A stretch of DNA of 32,746 bases from Leptolyngbya sp. Heron Island J. Lineage in GTDB: Bacteria; Cyanobacteriota; Cyanobacteriia; Phormidesmidales; Phormidesmidaceae. The notes below the pieces were generated by a model. It did no database searches and was not told where the DNA came from. It saw only the letters and a program-made list of their open reading frames with translations. Below are positions 9,046-16,786 of this stretch, one piece after another (the stretch's first letter is position 1; each line of letters opens with the position of its first letter). The stretch covers positions 1-32,746 of the forward strand of contig NZ_AWNH01000026.1 in the NCBI RefSeq assembly GCF_000482245.1. Direction: 5' to 3'. The translations under genes were made by a program, and so were the position numbers.

Positions 9046-9852
9046 TCAACCGCCTAATCTTTCAGAGTCTAACCGCTGTCTAAATTTCATCTGAGTCATA
9101 CGGATAGCTTCATCATGGGCCTGCTCCAAATCGTCTAGTTCAAATACAGCCACCAGCTTTTCACAGTACTCAACCATTTCTAGTCCCAAGGTCTCAGGTA
9201 TATAATTGCGGGCGATATGCCGTGAGCCCGAGACAGGGGCTTCCCAAATGAGCTTTATTTCGTTAGCATCCATGCCAAACAGACCACGGTAGACATAGTT
9301 GGTCCACTTACCAAACTTATAGGGATTGTTTCCCCCTTGTTCGGCGACGGCGTAGGCCCAATCCTTTCTAGCTGGCTTGCCTGCCTGCCGAGCGACCAGC
9401 CACTGCTGAATCCGTTCGCTGTCCTCACGGGTATAGGTCTGCTTGAGAAAGGTATAGGCTTCCGCATATAAACCCTCAGCCGCAAACCAGGCTAAAAAGT
9501 CGATCAGTCCGTTTCTAGCCTTTGCCCGTAGCTTCCCAGGATTCTTTGCCCAGTCGCTGACCAGTTCCACCCAGTCGGAGGCTTCGATTACCCGGTAGGT
9601 GTTGCCGTCATTTGCCTTGATTTCTGATACCCTAAACTGCTTGCCAGATGGGAGCTTGAGGTAGTTCACCCCTTCGATTTCTGACACCCTATCGGCGAAG
9701 GTTTGGGCGGGTACATTGGTATGGCGACTCATGGTGCGATATCCCACACCAATGGTTGGACGGTCGGTGCCAAGTCCGTCAGGATCGATGATCACAACCC
9801 TGAAGTCGCGATCCTTAAATTTGATAGGGACTATTTGTCCAGATTCAAGCAT
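9046..9852 (-). CDS. Antirepressor-like plasmid protein (268 aa)
   Basis: No firm family was recognised. The N-terminal ~110 residues look like a small beta-rich domain in the style of phage antirepressors (for example FRVVIIDPDGLG, then TYRVIEASDW). The C-terminal part (about 185-265) resembles the C-terminal half of the KilA-N protein at 26446-27270: in both, a WTNYVYRGLF/YFARVHDALN-type stretch is followed by a RNYIPETLG/RDYFPSEVL-type motif, a Cys-Glu pair and an acidic helix ending in DA or EAI. The gene lies downstream of parA-parB on the same strand, and four copies of a direct repeat fill its promoter region. Two further copies lie inside the coding sequence and encode the similar peptides RVSEIEG and RVSEIKA. 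The protein may bind these repeats; that is inference. Confidence 0.55.
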   Translation of the reverse strand: MLESGQIVPIKFKDRDFRVVIIDPDGLGTDRPTIGVGYRTMSRHTNVPAQTFADRVSEIEGVNYLKLPSGKQFRVSEIKANDGNTYRVIEASDWVELVSDWAKNPGKLRAKARNGLIDFLAWFAAEGLYAEAYTFLKQTYTREDSERIQQWLVARQAGKPARKDWAYAVAEQGGNNPYKFGKWTNYVYRGLFGMDANEIKLIWEAPVSGSRHIARNYIPETLGLEMVEYCEKLVAVFELDDLEQAHDEAIRMTQMKFRQRLDSERLGG

Positions 9853-10037
9853 GGTTCTGATTCGTAATCGTAGATTTCTGACACCCTCAACCTTATGTAG
9901 GTCAACTCTTCTGACTGATTTACCTCAAAATTTCTGACACCCTCAAGAAGGTTTATCAAAACTAATTTCTGACACCCTCAAATCTTTTCTACATAGGGGC
10001 TTTAAGCTATAAGCCGCTAGATTTCTGACACCCTACC
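9619..10037. repeat. Six direct repeats of RATTTCTGACACCCTCAA
   Basis: Six near-identical copies in one orientation start at 9619, 9676, 9873, 9929, 9964 and 10020. The core TTTCTGACACCCT is perfect in five; the 9619 copy has one change (GATACC). Spacings are 57, 197, 56, 35 and 56 bp. Four copies lie between the 268-aa gene and parB; two are embedded in the 268-aa coding sequence. They are unrelated in sequence to the repeats at 4.7-5.9 kb. The position beside parAB fits either a centromere array or an iteron origin controlled by the 268-aa protein. Confidence 0.8.
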
Positions 10038-10167
10038 TTCAGCCTTAGATGTGAGATGAAATCTAAGGCTGTAGAACAAGTGTATTGATCTGGCTGATTT
10101 ATTAAATGTAGCCAGTAAAAACCGGATAATCACATTTAGTCCAACTATAGTCAGGCAGTGTATTTCT

Positions 10168-10193
10168 GTTTGAGAATTCTAGAATTCTCAAAC
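10168..10193. promoter_or_regulatory. Perfect 26-bp palindrome, candidate parS, at the parB stop
   Basis: The half-site GTTTGAGAATTCT is followed immediately by its exact reverse complement, with no spacer. The palindrome overlaps the parB stop codon (10188-10190). Related sites lie inside parB (10607-10632) and upstream of parA, so this is a good candidate ParB or ParA binding site. Confidence 0.65.
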
Positions 10194-11174
10194 GCTTAAC
10201 TGTTCAATCTCTTGTAAAAGTTTATCGATCTTAGTCAGGCGTTTTTGAACCTCTGTGGATTCGAGTAGAGACTTCTTTTTTCGGACCGTCTTAAATCGGG
10301 CAAAAATCTGATCGGAAATGGATAATTCAACTGGTTCACTATTTGCGGACTGTTCTCGTTCAAGATCCTTAACCAGTGCCATTACATCTTGTTTGGTTAA
10401 ACCCACAGCTTTCTCTACTAGGTCACTATGTAATTCTGCCTTCTGACGATTTAAGAGCACCGCATTCGTAGGTGATAACTTCCCCTCTCGTACCGCCTCT
10501 AAAATCTCAGGGGCCAAATTCAACATTGGCAACCGATTAGAAACAAAGCTAGCAAGCTTCATCCCAAACTCTCCAAGGATTTCAGTGATTAGCTTCAGCT
10601 CATCCTCGCTGAAAATTCTAGAATTCTCAGCGCCTCGTGAACGTGAATTCTTGACTCGATAAAGACCTGCCTTCACATCTTCAATCGGGATATCCAGGTG
10701 CAATGACAGCAAACTTAAAATACTTTCCGTCTGCTCAATTGCCGTAATTTCTTCATTCAGCAAGTGGGCGATTAGTGCCGCTTCTAATGCAGTGGCGTCC
10801 GGCATGTCCCGAACAATGGCCGGGATCGAGTCCATCTCCAACGCACAGCAACTGCGCCAGCGCCGCTCACCACTGATGATTTCATATTTACCCCTAGCAC
10901 CAGGCCTGACCAAGATCGGTTCAAGCACCCCATGCTTCGCAATCGACTCCTTAAGCCGCTCCATCTTTTGCGGATCAAAATAAAGCCGAGGCTGCTTTAA
11001 CCTCCCAGGGAGCTGGAGCGGTTGAATATCAGCAACCGGTAATCTAAACGACTGCCCCGAAAGTGATTTCAAACTTTCAATTTCTTCCTTGAGCTGGGCA
11101 ATCGTCTCACCCTCTTGCGCATTTAAGGCACCACTAAACATGGTCGCCATGGGTCGTTTACTGATGCGAGCCAT
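10188..11174 (-). CDS. parB: ParB centromere-binding partition protein
   Basis: This 328-aa ParB-family protein loads onto centromere (parS) sites and works with ParA to segregate plasmid copies. The N-terminal domain (about residues 40-140) has the nucleotide-binding boxes, including the box ISGERRWRS typical of the ParB/Srx CTP-binding fold. A helix-turn-helix region follows (about 145-230), and the C-terminus is a basic coiled-coil-like helix suited to dimerisation (KKKSLLESTEVQKRL). The ATG at 11174 lies 2 nt after the parA stop, so the pair is translationally coupled. Residues near NSRIFSEDE are encoded by a near-perfect 26-bp palindrome, meaning the gene carries a candidate binding site for its own product. 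Another overlaps its stop codon. Confidence 0.88.
   Translation of the reverse strand: MARISKRPMATMFSGALNAQEGETIAQLKEEIESLKSLSGQSFRLPVADIQPLQLPGRLKQPRLYFDPQKMERLKESIAKHGVLEPILVRPGARGKYEIISGERRWRSCCALEMDSIPAIVRDMPDATALEAALIAHLLNEEITAIEQTESILSLLSLHLDIPIEDVKAGLYRVKNSRSRGAENSRIFSEDELKLITEILGEFGMKLASFVSNRLPMLNLAPEILEAVREGKLSPTNAVLLNRQKAELHSDLVEKAVGLTKQDVMALVKDLEREQSANSEPVELSISDQIFARFKTVRKKKSLLESTEVQKRLTKIDKLLQEIEQLSV
10607..10632. promoter_or_regulatory. Near-perfect 26-bp palindrome inside parB
   Basis: The half-site CGCTGAAAATTCT faces AGAATTCTCAGCG, giving 12 of 13 matched pairs around the same AATTCTAGAATT core as the palindrome at 10168. The outer bases differ from that site, but they remain complementary to each other. 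This suggests selection for symmetry rather than a copied segment. Confidence 0.6.
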
Positions 11175-11176
11175 CG

Positions 11177-11977
11177 CTAATCCATCTCCTTAATGACTTC
11201 AACGGCAATTTTTTCGTAGAGCTTGTTGTTGGGATCCCCTGCTCTGTAGATACCCAATGGCAACCCAGCAGCTGCGGCATTGGCAATATAGGCATTGTCT
11301 TTAATCGTCGGAAACATCGGAATTTGCATGTGCCGCATAATATCAGGTAATCCCTCAATATCCGACAATCCCAAATTATCCCGATGCATTGCCCGGTTCT
11401 TAGCCCCATTTGGCACCACCCCAAACACCTTAGGCGCAGGCTTTAGACGTAACTCAGTGCGAGTCAGGCTAATCCACTCCAGCAATTTAGCCATCGCATC
11501 CATATCCTTGTCCTCTGGCTTCAGCGTGATAATTACATCTGTACTCGCCGACAGAGCCGCGATATGTAGCTGCTCAATCGTGCCAGGGCAATCAATAATT
11601 AGCACATCGTGAGGAAGCGGATGATCTTCCAATGCATCTGCCAATAAGTAAGCCCCACGCTTATCCAAAACGAGTCGCTGGGTCGTTTCCGTGAGTGGTA
11701 GTCCCCCCAGACAAGCATCGATCCCCTCAATGCGATCCCTCCAGACCGGAAACAGAGGATAGTCCCCTTTAAAGTCAGGCCGCAGCACCCAATCCATTGT
11801 TTTCTCCTTCGGGGGATCATCCAATCCACAGAAAAGAGTCAACGAACCATTAGGGTCACAACCAAACATCGCAACCTTTTTCCCTTTGCGGGCGAGCTGG
11901 TAAGCCAGGTTAACCGTCAGTGTGGTCTTACCAACGCCACCACTATTCGACATGATGGAAATAACTTTTTTCAGCAT
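11177..11977 (-). CDS. parA: ParA partition ATPase with variant Walker A
   Basis: This 266-aa ParA/MinD-type ATPase moves plasmid copies together with ParB. The Walker A region reads SNSGGVGKTTLTVNLAYQLA: the canonical lysine is Lys17, but the signature lysine of the deviant Walker A box (KGGxxKT) is replaced by Ser12. Walker A' (FGCDPNGSLT) and Walker B (DVLIIDCPG) are present. No N-terminal DNA-binding extension is seen, so it resembles the short ParA class; control of the operon may fall to ParB or another protein. It is the first gene of a parA-parB operon, with palindromic candidate operators 60-120 bp upstream. The ATG at 11977 is clear. Confidence 0.88.
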   Translation of the reverse strand: MLKKVISIMSNSGGVGKTTLTVNLAYQLARKGKKVAMFGCDPNGSLTLFCGLDDPPKEKTMDWVLRPDFKGDYPLFPVWRDRIEGIDACLGGLPLTETTQRLVLDKRGAYLLADALEDHPLPHDVLIIDCPGTIEQLHIAALSASTDVIITLKPEDKDMDAMAKLLEWISLTRTELRLKPAPKVFGVVPNGAKNRAMHRDNLGLSDIEGLPDIMRHMQIPMFPTIKDNAYIANAAAAGLPLGIYRAGDPNNKLYEKIAVEVIKEMD

Positions 11978-12030
11978 CTTTGTTGTGGCGAAGTTTCAAA
12001 GCGTGCGCGCACATCATAACTCAATCTGAC

Positions 12031-12096
12031 TAAAAATTCTCAGAATTCTTGAGTGAATAGTGAATTATTAAATTTGAGAATTCCAGAATTTTCAAA
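12031..12096. promoter_or_regulatory. Two palindromic operator/parS-like sites upstream of parA
   Basis: Two sites share the core of the palindromes in and after parB. At 12035-12047, AATTCT and AGAATT flank a single C, with patchy outer matches. At 12073-12096, TTTGAGAATTCC faces AGAATTTTCAAA with 10 of 12 positions paired. They lie in the parA promoter region, as expected for autoregulation or for a centromere placed at the operon head. Confidence 0.6.
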
Positions 12097-12224
12097 AGAT
12101 TTTTAGCTGTGATATGGATGCCTTAAGTGTTTCTTGAGCGGAGTCGAAAGGAACGCTGGCAGTGCCTTGTGTCTACCCTCCGATATCGGGTGCTATTAAC
12201 CAGCCGCTCTCTCCAAAAACAAAA

Positions 12225-13238
12225 TCACTCTTTACCAAATAACCCAGACTCTGACGACTGAAGCGTATCGTAAAAACTCTCTTTCGCCTTTAGTTCCAAA
12301 GCCCGTTTGGTATAGCGCCCAAACACATTCATTGACTTAATTCGCATCAGCCTGCGAACAAACTCAGGATTCATTCCCTCCAAGATCAACTGAGTCCCAA
12401 ATGTATGACGCAGCTGGTGCGGATGAATTTTCTCGTCCAGTTCTGCCAACTCAGCCAAATCCTTGATGCAGTTGTACACCCCTTTGTATCCCATCCGCTG
12501 TCCACGGTTCCGATTTGAGAGACTTACAAACAAAGGAGCCTCCAGGCTTGTATCAAACCCCTGGTTGAGACACCAACCCAAATAACTATCCAATGCATCA
12601 CATGCCTGGGCCGATAATGGCACAATGCCATCACTCCCCCACTTCGCCCCTTGAATCGAGATAGACCGATTGTCATAATCACCCACATTTCTTGCCGCCA
12701 CCTCATTCGCCCGCAAGCCATGCTTCAGTAGTTCAAAAATTGCTCGATCTCGCTCGTAGGTTTCTCCCCGAAACGGCAAAACCTCTTCCAATGCCTGAAT
12801 AATGGACACCTCCAAATCTTTTACCTGTGTAGGAGCCTCTATTACCTTTTCCAAACTCAACGCCGGATTGTATTGAATCAATCGCTTCACTGTCAGCCAC
12901 TTGAAAAAACTCTGGATTGCCGCCAACGCCTGATTGATACTGGCAGGCGATAAGGGCTGATCTAATGTGTTAGCTTTTGTCGTCGTTTTGAGATGAGTTT
13001 TGTAGTTCGTTAAATCCTGTTCTGTAACCTCCGGCCACCCTTTTCCAGTCAACCACCGCTGAAACTGACGCAGCTGTCGCGTGTAGGTGTTCTTCGTACT
13101 CGGTCGTAACTCCCGATCCTCTAGAAACCGATCTACCCAATCTGGTTCACGAGTTACCTCAGGAGCAACAGGATTTTTTGCCTTTGGTTTTCCGTCTTGG
13201 AACTCAAGAAACGTCGGTTGTGGATCAGGTTTAGCCAT
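12225..13238 (-). CDS. Tyrosine recombinase (Xer/integrase type)
   Basis: This 337-aa tyrosine recombinase probably resolves plasmid multimers or integrates a mobile segment. A SAM-like N-terminal core-binding domain (about 28-125) is followed by the catalytic domain. Arg176 (HGLRANEV), Lys199 (GAKWGSDGIVPL), His274 and Arg277 (HPHQLRHTFG) and the nucleophile Tyr309 (FGRYTKR) are all present. The remaining catalytic position, normally His or Trp in LLGHxS, reads LMRIKS here, so Ile300 stands in. Activity may be reduced or the loop may be shifted. The first 28 residues are a basic, proline-rich extension. No attachment site was recognised. The gene lies upstream of parA on the same strand, consistent with a plasmid maintenance role. 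Confidence 0.82.
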   Translation of the reverse strand: MAKPDPQPTFLEFQDGKPKAKNPVAPEVTREPDWVDRFLEDRELRPSTKNTYTRQLRQFQRWLTGKGWPEVTEQDLTNYKTHLKTTTKANTLDQPLSPASINQALAAIQSFFKWLTVKRLIQYNPALSLEKVIEAPTQVKDLEVSIIQALEEVLPFRGETYERDRAIFELLKHGLRANEVAARNVGDYDNRSISIQGAKWGSDGIVPLSAQACDALDSYLGWCLNQGFDTSLEAPLFVSLSNRNRGQRMGYKGVYNCIKDLAELAELDEKIHPHQLRHTFGTQLILEGMNPEFVRRLMRIKSMNVFGRYTKRALELKAKESFYDTLQSSESGLFGKE

Positions 13239-13305
13239 GGGTCACCGTAACACTGGTGCTAGGGTATCAAAATTGTTTTCGAGGCGTTCTACAGCTGAAT
13301 GAATT

Positions 13306-13929
13306 TTAGAGGATAGGCGTTTGTAGAATAGCCATTGCATTTTCTAAGGCTGTTTTTGCCGCCATCAATTGAGTACGTGCCTTAGTCAACTGGTTCCGTC
13401 GCTCAATCCCCGCTTGGGCGACAGTATGTCGTGATTCTCCCGTCTTCCCCAAATGAATGTGACGTACTAATCGCTGCTGTGTCTGGGGTTGAAACATTTC
13501 CCGATGAGCTGCCAGCTTGTTATACCAATAGGTGCCATAGGGCCGCTTGACTGCATAGGCATGTACTTCTGTTCCCTCTGGAGCAATATATTGTCCACTG
13601 TAGCTTTCTTTAAACTGAGTCATCTGCGTTTCCAACTCAGCCATGGACGCTTGCAGTGCTTCCATTAGTGCCCTAATCCCTAGAGATTCCATATCCTGAG
13701 GACACCCTCGCTGTCGCAACATTAATGTTGCAGCCGAACTAGCCGACACTGACAAAGACTGAGGACCCTGATCCTCAGCAGCCACCCGAAGATGAACCGC
13801 TTTACTATCCCCATCCAATTTGGCCAGCTCTGAACATGCCCCTAAGTTAGGACATTGAGACGCTACCAATCTCGGTGTTTGAGTAATAGTTTCACAGGAA
13901 AAACTAAATGGGCAGTACTTTCGAGTCAT
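13306..13929 (-). CDS. Unknown Cys-rich plasmid protein (207 aa)
   Basis: The family was not recognised. The N-terminal part has paired cysteines (CPFSFSC at residues 6-12 and CPNLGAC at 26-32) that could bind a metal. The second half is helical and basic, with a tyrosine-rich middle (VKRPYGTYWYNKLAAHREMF) and a final coiled-coil-like helix. The stop is 67 nt upstream of the recombinase start on the same strand, so the two may be co-transcribed. The recombinase and parAB surroundings suggest a plasmid maintenance role, but nothing in the sequence proves it. Confidence 0.55.
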   Translation of the reverse strand: MTRKYCPFSFSCETITQTPRLVASQCPNLGACSELAKLDGDSKAVHLRVAAEDQGPQSLSVSASSAATLMLRQRGCPQDMESLGIRALMEALQASMAELETQMTQFKESYSGQYIAPEGTEVHAYAVKRPYGTYWYNKLAAHREMFQPQTQQRLVRHIHLGKTGESRHTVAQAGIERRNQLTKARTQLMAAKTALENAMAILQTPIL

Positions 13930-13984
13930 AGTTTTATTCTAGCTATCTACTCAAACTATTTAGCTAGAACTAAGTCTGAAAGAT

Positions 13985-14005
13985 GGGTGCCCCCATTGAG
14001 CACCC
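13985..14005 (-). terminator. Hairpin after the HU gene
   Basis: GGGTGC and GCACCC pair around a 9-nt loop 30 nt beyond the HU stop codon. Read on the minus strand, the stem is followed by ATCTTTC, a weak U-run. It is probably the HU transcript terminator, though a modest one. Confidence 0.45.
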
Positions 14006-14035
14006 AAAGTAATGAATCGTTAAGCCTTAACCAAA

Positions 14036-14314
14036 CTATGAGTTTTTCACCCGATCCTTAAAGCCCTTACCTGCAGAAAAAGCAGGAATCGTCGTTGCCG
14101 GAATCTTGATCACTTCACCCGTTTTCGGATTACGCCCATCCCGTGCTTTGCGGTCCCGTGGCTCGAAACTACCAAAGCCGATCAACGTTACTTTTTCGCC
14201 ATCTGCAACGGTATCCATGACAGTCTCAATGGTGGCTGACACGATATTGTCGATGACATTTTTAGAAAGGTCAGTAGAGGTTGCGACCGCGTCAATCAAT
14301 TCACCTTTGTTCAT
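14036..14314 (-). CDS. HU-family DNA-binding protein
   Basis: This 92-aa protein has the standard length and pattern of HU: start MNKGELIDAVA, the central GFGSFEPRDRKARDGRNPKTG arm region and the end PAFSAGKGFKDRVK. It bends and compacts DNA as a dimer and often helps plasmid replication, recombination and partition. It lacks cysteine and shows no extension. The ATG at 14314 gives the usual N-terminus. It stands as a single gene with its own downstream hairpin. A plasmid-borne copy beside a recombinase and a partition operon suggests local use, but chromosomal-type functions are equally possible. Confidence 0.92.
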   Translation of the reverse strand: MNKGELIDAVATSTDLSKNVIDNIVSATIETVMDTVADGEKVTLIGFGSFEPRDRKARDGRNPKTGEVIKIPATTIPAFSAGKGFKDRVKNS

Positions 14315-14516
14315 AGCAAACCAGCTTAAAAAACAGGCTCTTGTTTTATCACAGCTCTAAGTGAGACACAAGCACTTATTTTCTGAAGAAAGTCCGGTTC
14401 GGTAACATGTAGATAGGTTTTAATGGGTTGCTTAATATCTAGTAGACATCATTGATTAGTAGCGCTATCATTGCCATAGTTCAAATGTATCTACGGCTGT
14501 CATAACGGTATAACCG

Positions 14517-14999
14517 ATGAAAATGCAGGCGCTGAAACAACGAGTTTGGAAGATCTGGAGCAAGCTAAATAGCTTCCGAGGCGAGCTTGTTGCAGTGTCG
14601 CAGAGCTACGTAGCCGAAATTAAAAGTTTTGGTGATCGTCGATATAAGAAGACCTGGGTAAAGGCGTTGGCACGTCTCCAAGCAATCTATCTACATCGGA
14701 ACTGTTTAGACGCCTGGATGTTAATTACCGAGAACTTTAATTTCACTCCAGACCGTTGGGATTATGAGTTCCGCTACGAGATTTTAGATGAGTTCCTGCA
14801 ATATTCAGACGGTCTGGAACTTATTAAAACAGGGCTAGAACAGATTTTCACATCGACCGATTTCACTGCTGACGAACAACAGGAAACAAGTCGCAATGGC
14901 TTTTTTGAACTTTTGGCGGGAAGAGAAGGACAACATCGAGGGCTCAGCCTCTCAGTTGGATCTATCCGGCAACTCGCAGGAACTAATACCGCCGCGTGA
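14517..14999 (+). CDS. Unknown small protein (160 aa)
   Basis: The family was not recognised. The product is basic at the N-terminus (KQRVWKIWSKLNSF) and aromatic-rich in the middle (NFNFTPDRWDYEFRYEILDEFL), with helical character and no membrane segment or signal peptide. The ATG at 14517 and a second ATG two codons later are both possible starts. The last 34 codons overlap the next gene in another frame, an unusually long overlap. This could mean that this protein's tail is dispensable or that the downstream gene starts later. A good terminator follows the second gene, so the two form an operon. Confidence 0.5.
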   Translation: MKMQALKQRVWKIWSKLNSFRGELVAVSQSYVAEIKSFGDRRYKKTWVKALARLQAIYLHRNCLDAWMLITENFNFTPDRWDYEFRYEILDEFLQYSDGLELIKTGLEQIFTSTDFTADEQQETSRNGFFELLAGREGQHRGLSLSVGSIRQLAGTNTAA

Positions 15000-15342
15000 G
15001 CGGGTAACTGGAGCAATTGTCTTTAAGCGTTTCACCAAATCCATTAAGGATAATGGCGGAGCTGGTGACGTGTATCCAGATGCGATCGCGGCCGAAACAG
15101 ACGAACTATTCGGCTGCAACGTTGAAGAACTCTACAGGGGGACCGGCGGTAAACCAGGCCGACGTGACACGTTACCCCAACCAGCTCAGGAAGCCTACAT
15201 GGTTAACGAGTCGATAACAGCAAACGAGCTTGAACGCCTGATCGGTACCATTGGAGGTGAGACCCAAGAGGAAGTAAACGACTGCATTGTAGGCGTTACA
15301 CGTCAGCAAGCCAAACAAACCCGTAAGTGGTTCCCTTGGTAA
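14896..15342 (+). CDS. Unknown protein (148 aa) overlapping the previous gene
   Basis: The family was not recognised. The central part reads like a conserved small domain (TDELFGCNVEELYRGTGGK, then RDTLPQPAQEAYM and ITANELERLIG), with mixed helix and turns and no membrane segment. The start at 14896 has AGGAAACA at a reasonable distance, but the frame overlaps the upstream gene by about 100 bp; a later start cannot be excluded because the first 35 residues are less compact. A strong terminator follows 42 nt after the stop. The resemblance is to orphan plasmid proteins rather than to a known enzyme. Confidence 0.55.
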   Translation: MAFLNFWREEKDNIEGSASQLDLSGNSQELIPPRERVTGAIVFKRFTKSIKDNGGAGDVYPDAIAAETDELFGCNVEELYRGTGGKPGRRDTLPQPAQEAYMVNESITANELERLIGTIGGETQEEVNDCIVGVTRQQAKQTRKWFPW

Positions 15343-15384
15343 TCTATTAGAGATAGTTCCGTCCGAATTACTAACTTGATGCCT

Positions 15385-15410
15385 AGCCCTGGCAACTGCC
15401 GGGGCTTTTT
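15385..15410 (+). terminator. Rho-independent terminator
   Basis: AGCCCTGGCA and TGCCGGGGCT form a ten-pair stem (one G-T pair) with a very tight loop, followed directly by five Ts. It closes the two-gene unit ending at 15342. Confidence 0.85.
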
Positions 15411-15440
15411 ACGAGTGGTAGATTGTGGAGATCAGCTGGC

Positions 15441-15623
15441 ATGAGCGAAAAGCTGCAAACGACGTTAGAACGTATCGCTGAACAGCAGGAAGCAAATAGG
15501 AATGCGATTTCGATCCTAATTGAGCGTCAAACCCAGAACGAAGCAACTATTACACGGCTACTTCAAATAATGGAGCGTCTAGCACCGCAAGTAATTGAAA
15601 ATACCGACTTCTCAGTGACCTGA
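15441..15623 (+). CDS. Short coiled-coil protein, copy 1
   Basis: This 60-aa protein is predicted to be one continuous helix with heptad pattern. It has one 14-residue unit of the form AISILIERQTQNEA and then TITRLLQIMERLAPQVIENT. The ATG at 15441 is preferred over the TTG at 15423 because GGAG lies 10 nt before it. A close paralogue follows at 16192-16431. Its function is unknown; such short coiled coils may oligomerise or bind a partner helix. The final residues (DFSVT) differ from the paralogue's ERLNDLSRNV, so the 3' end may have diverged by frameshift or truncation. Confidence 0.6.
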   Translation: MSEKLQTTLERIAEQQEANRNAISILIERQTQNEATITRLLQIMERLAPQVIENTDFSVT

Positions 15624-15686
15624 GTAGTGATGTATAAGTCTGAAATCTGATCCTCTTGAAAAGAAGTTAATTCACCAAGCTAATTA

Positions 15687-15983
15687 CTAGCAGAACAGTA
15701 GATAGTCTGGACCTTCATCGACGTCGCTTTCAACAAAGCAGTAATAGCCATCGGCAGTGGACCAGATGTTATCCAGGAGTTCACTAAATTGGCGTTTCAG
15801 ATCGTCTTCATCGGTATGCTTGAATGTGAGTTGATAGATCCAACCGCCAATATCCTCTTTTCTAAGTCCCAGTTTAGAAAAATAAATGAGTTCCACCATC
15901 TCCCTAACAACTTTCTCATTACGAGCAATGAACTTACTGTTCGCCTGAATATTTAAACTGATTGTGACCTTTGTTGTTTCCAT
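15687..15983 (-). CDS. Unknown small acidic protein (98 aa)
   Basis: The family was not recognised. The protein begins with a beta-like segment (TKVTISLNIQANSKF), has a central amphipathic helix and ends in an acidic, aromatic stretch (DGYYCFVESDVDEGPDY). No membrane segment, signal peptide or metal motif is seen. It is transcribed opposite to its neighbours and lies between the two coiled-coil paralogues, so it may have its own promoter in 15984-16191. Confidence 0.5.
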   Translation of the reverse strand: METTKVTISLNIQANSKFIARNEKVVREMVELIYFSKLGLRKEDIGGWIYQLTFKHTDEDDLKRQFSELLDNIWSTADGYYCFVESDVDEGPDYLLFC

Positions 15984-16191
15984 ATCGCCACTTTTCAGAC
16001 TCTATGACTTCCGACCACTATATTGTTTAAGGTTAAGCACAGGTGGGTTATGCCCATCATGGCAGTAGTTGTATCTACAATTTCCCTATTGCTGTGATGA
16101 TGCCGTATGGTGGTCTTTTGCAAAAGGGGAAGAAACCTAAGAGCTGGTTATATACTTGATCAGCAGTCTATGTCGTTGAAAGCCAATTTGT

Positions 16192-16431
16192 ATGAGTGAA
16201 GAACTACAAGCGACGTTAGAACGTATTGCTGAGCAGCAAGAGGCGAACACGACTGCGATCTCAACTCTAATCGAACGTCAAACCCAGAACGAAACCGCAA
16301 TTTCTAATTTGATTGAGCGTCAGGCCCAAAACGAAACGACCATTGCACGCTTGCTTCAAATGACAGAGCGTCTAGCACCTCAAGTGATTGAAAATACCGA
16401 GCGTCTAAATGACCTTAGTCGTAATGTTTGA
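16192..16431 (+). CDS. Short coiled-coil protein, copy 2 (expanded)
   Basis: This 79-aa paralogue of the protein at 15441 is again one long predicted helix. It has two consecutive 14-residue units (AISTLIERQTQNET, AISNLIERQAQNET) where copy 1 has one, so a 42-bp segment has been duplicated or lost. The DNA of the two genes is also clearly similar. No strong ribosome binding site precedes the ATG at 16192. The role is unknown. Confidence 0.6.
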   Translation: MSEELQATLERIAEQQEANTTAISTLIERQTQNETAISNLIERQAQNETTIARLLQMTERLAPQVIENTERLNDLSRNV

Positions 16432-16786
16432 TCCTGCGCCCCCGACGCTATCGAAAATGGGCCATAAGGCTACATCGCTTGTATAGCCTATGTTATAGCC
16501 TTTAATTTTTAGCAAGCCGCAGAAGTGTACCAAGAAACAGACAAAATAGCCCTAGTCAGCAGCGATTACTCTGGTTATTTGAACAACTCCATACTCTGAA
16601 GCACCCTATTCCTCGATCAAGGTCCAGCGTGCGGGAAGTCTATGTCAGATAATTTCTCTTATTTGACTTACACTAAAACTACGACTAAAAATATTACGCT
16701 AAATATGAGCTATCATAGCCCTTGAAACTGAAGCGTTCTGGCGATTACTCGATTTATGATGGTGGGTAATTCCAATCAAGTAGGCG
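16432..16786. other. Intergenic stretch without a gene
   Basis: No gene was recognised. A short inverted pair, GGCTA and TAGCC, near 16467-16487 could act as a weak terminator for the coiled-coil gene. The rest is AT-rich with frequent stops. Confidence 0.35.
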
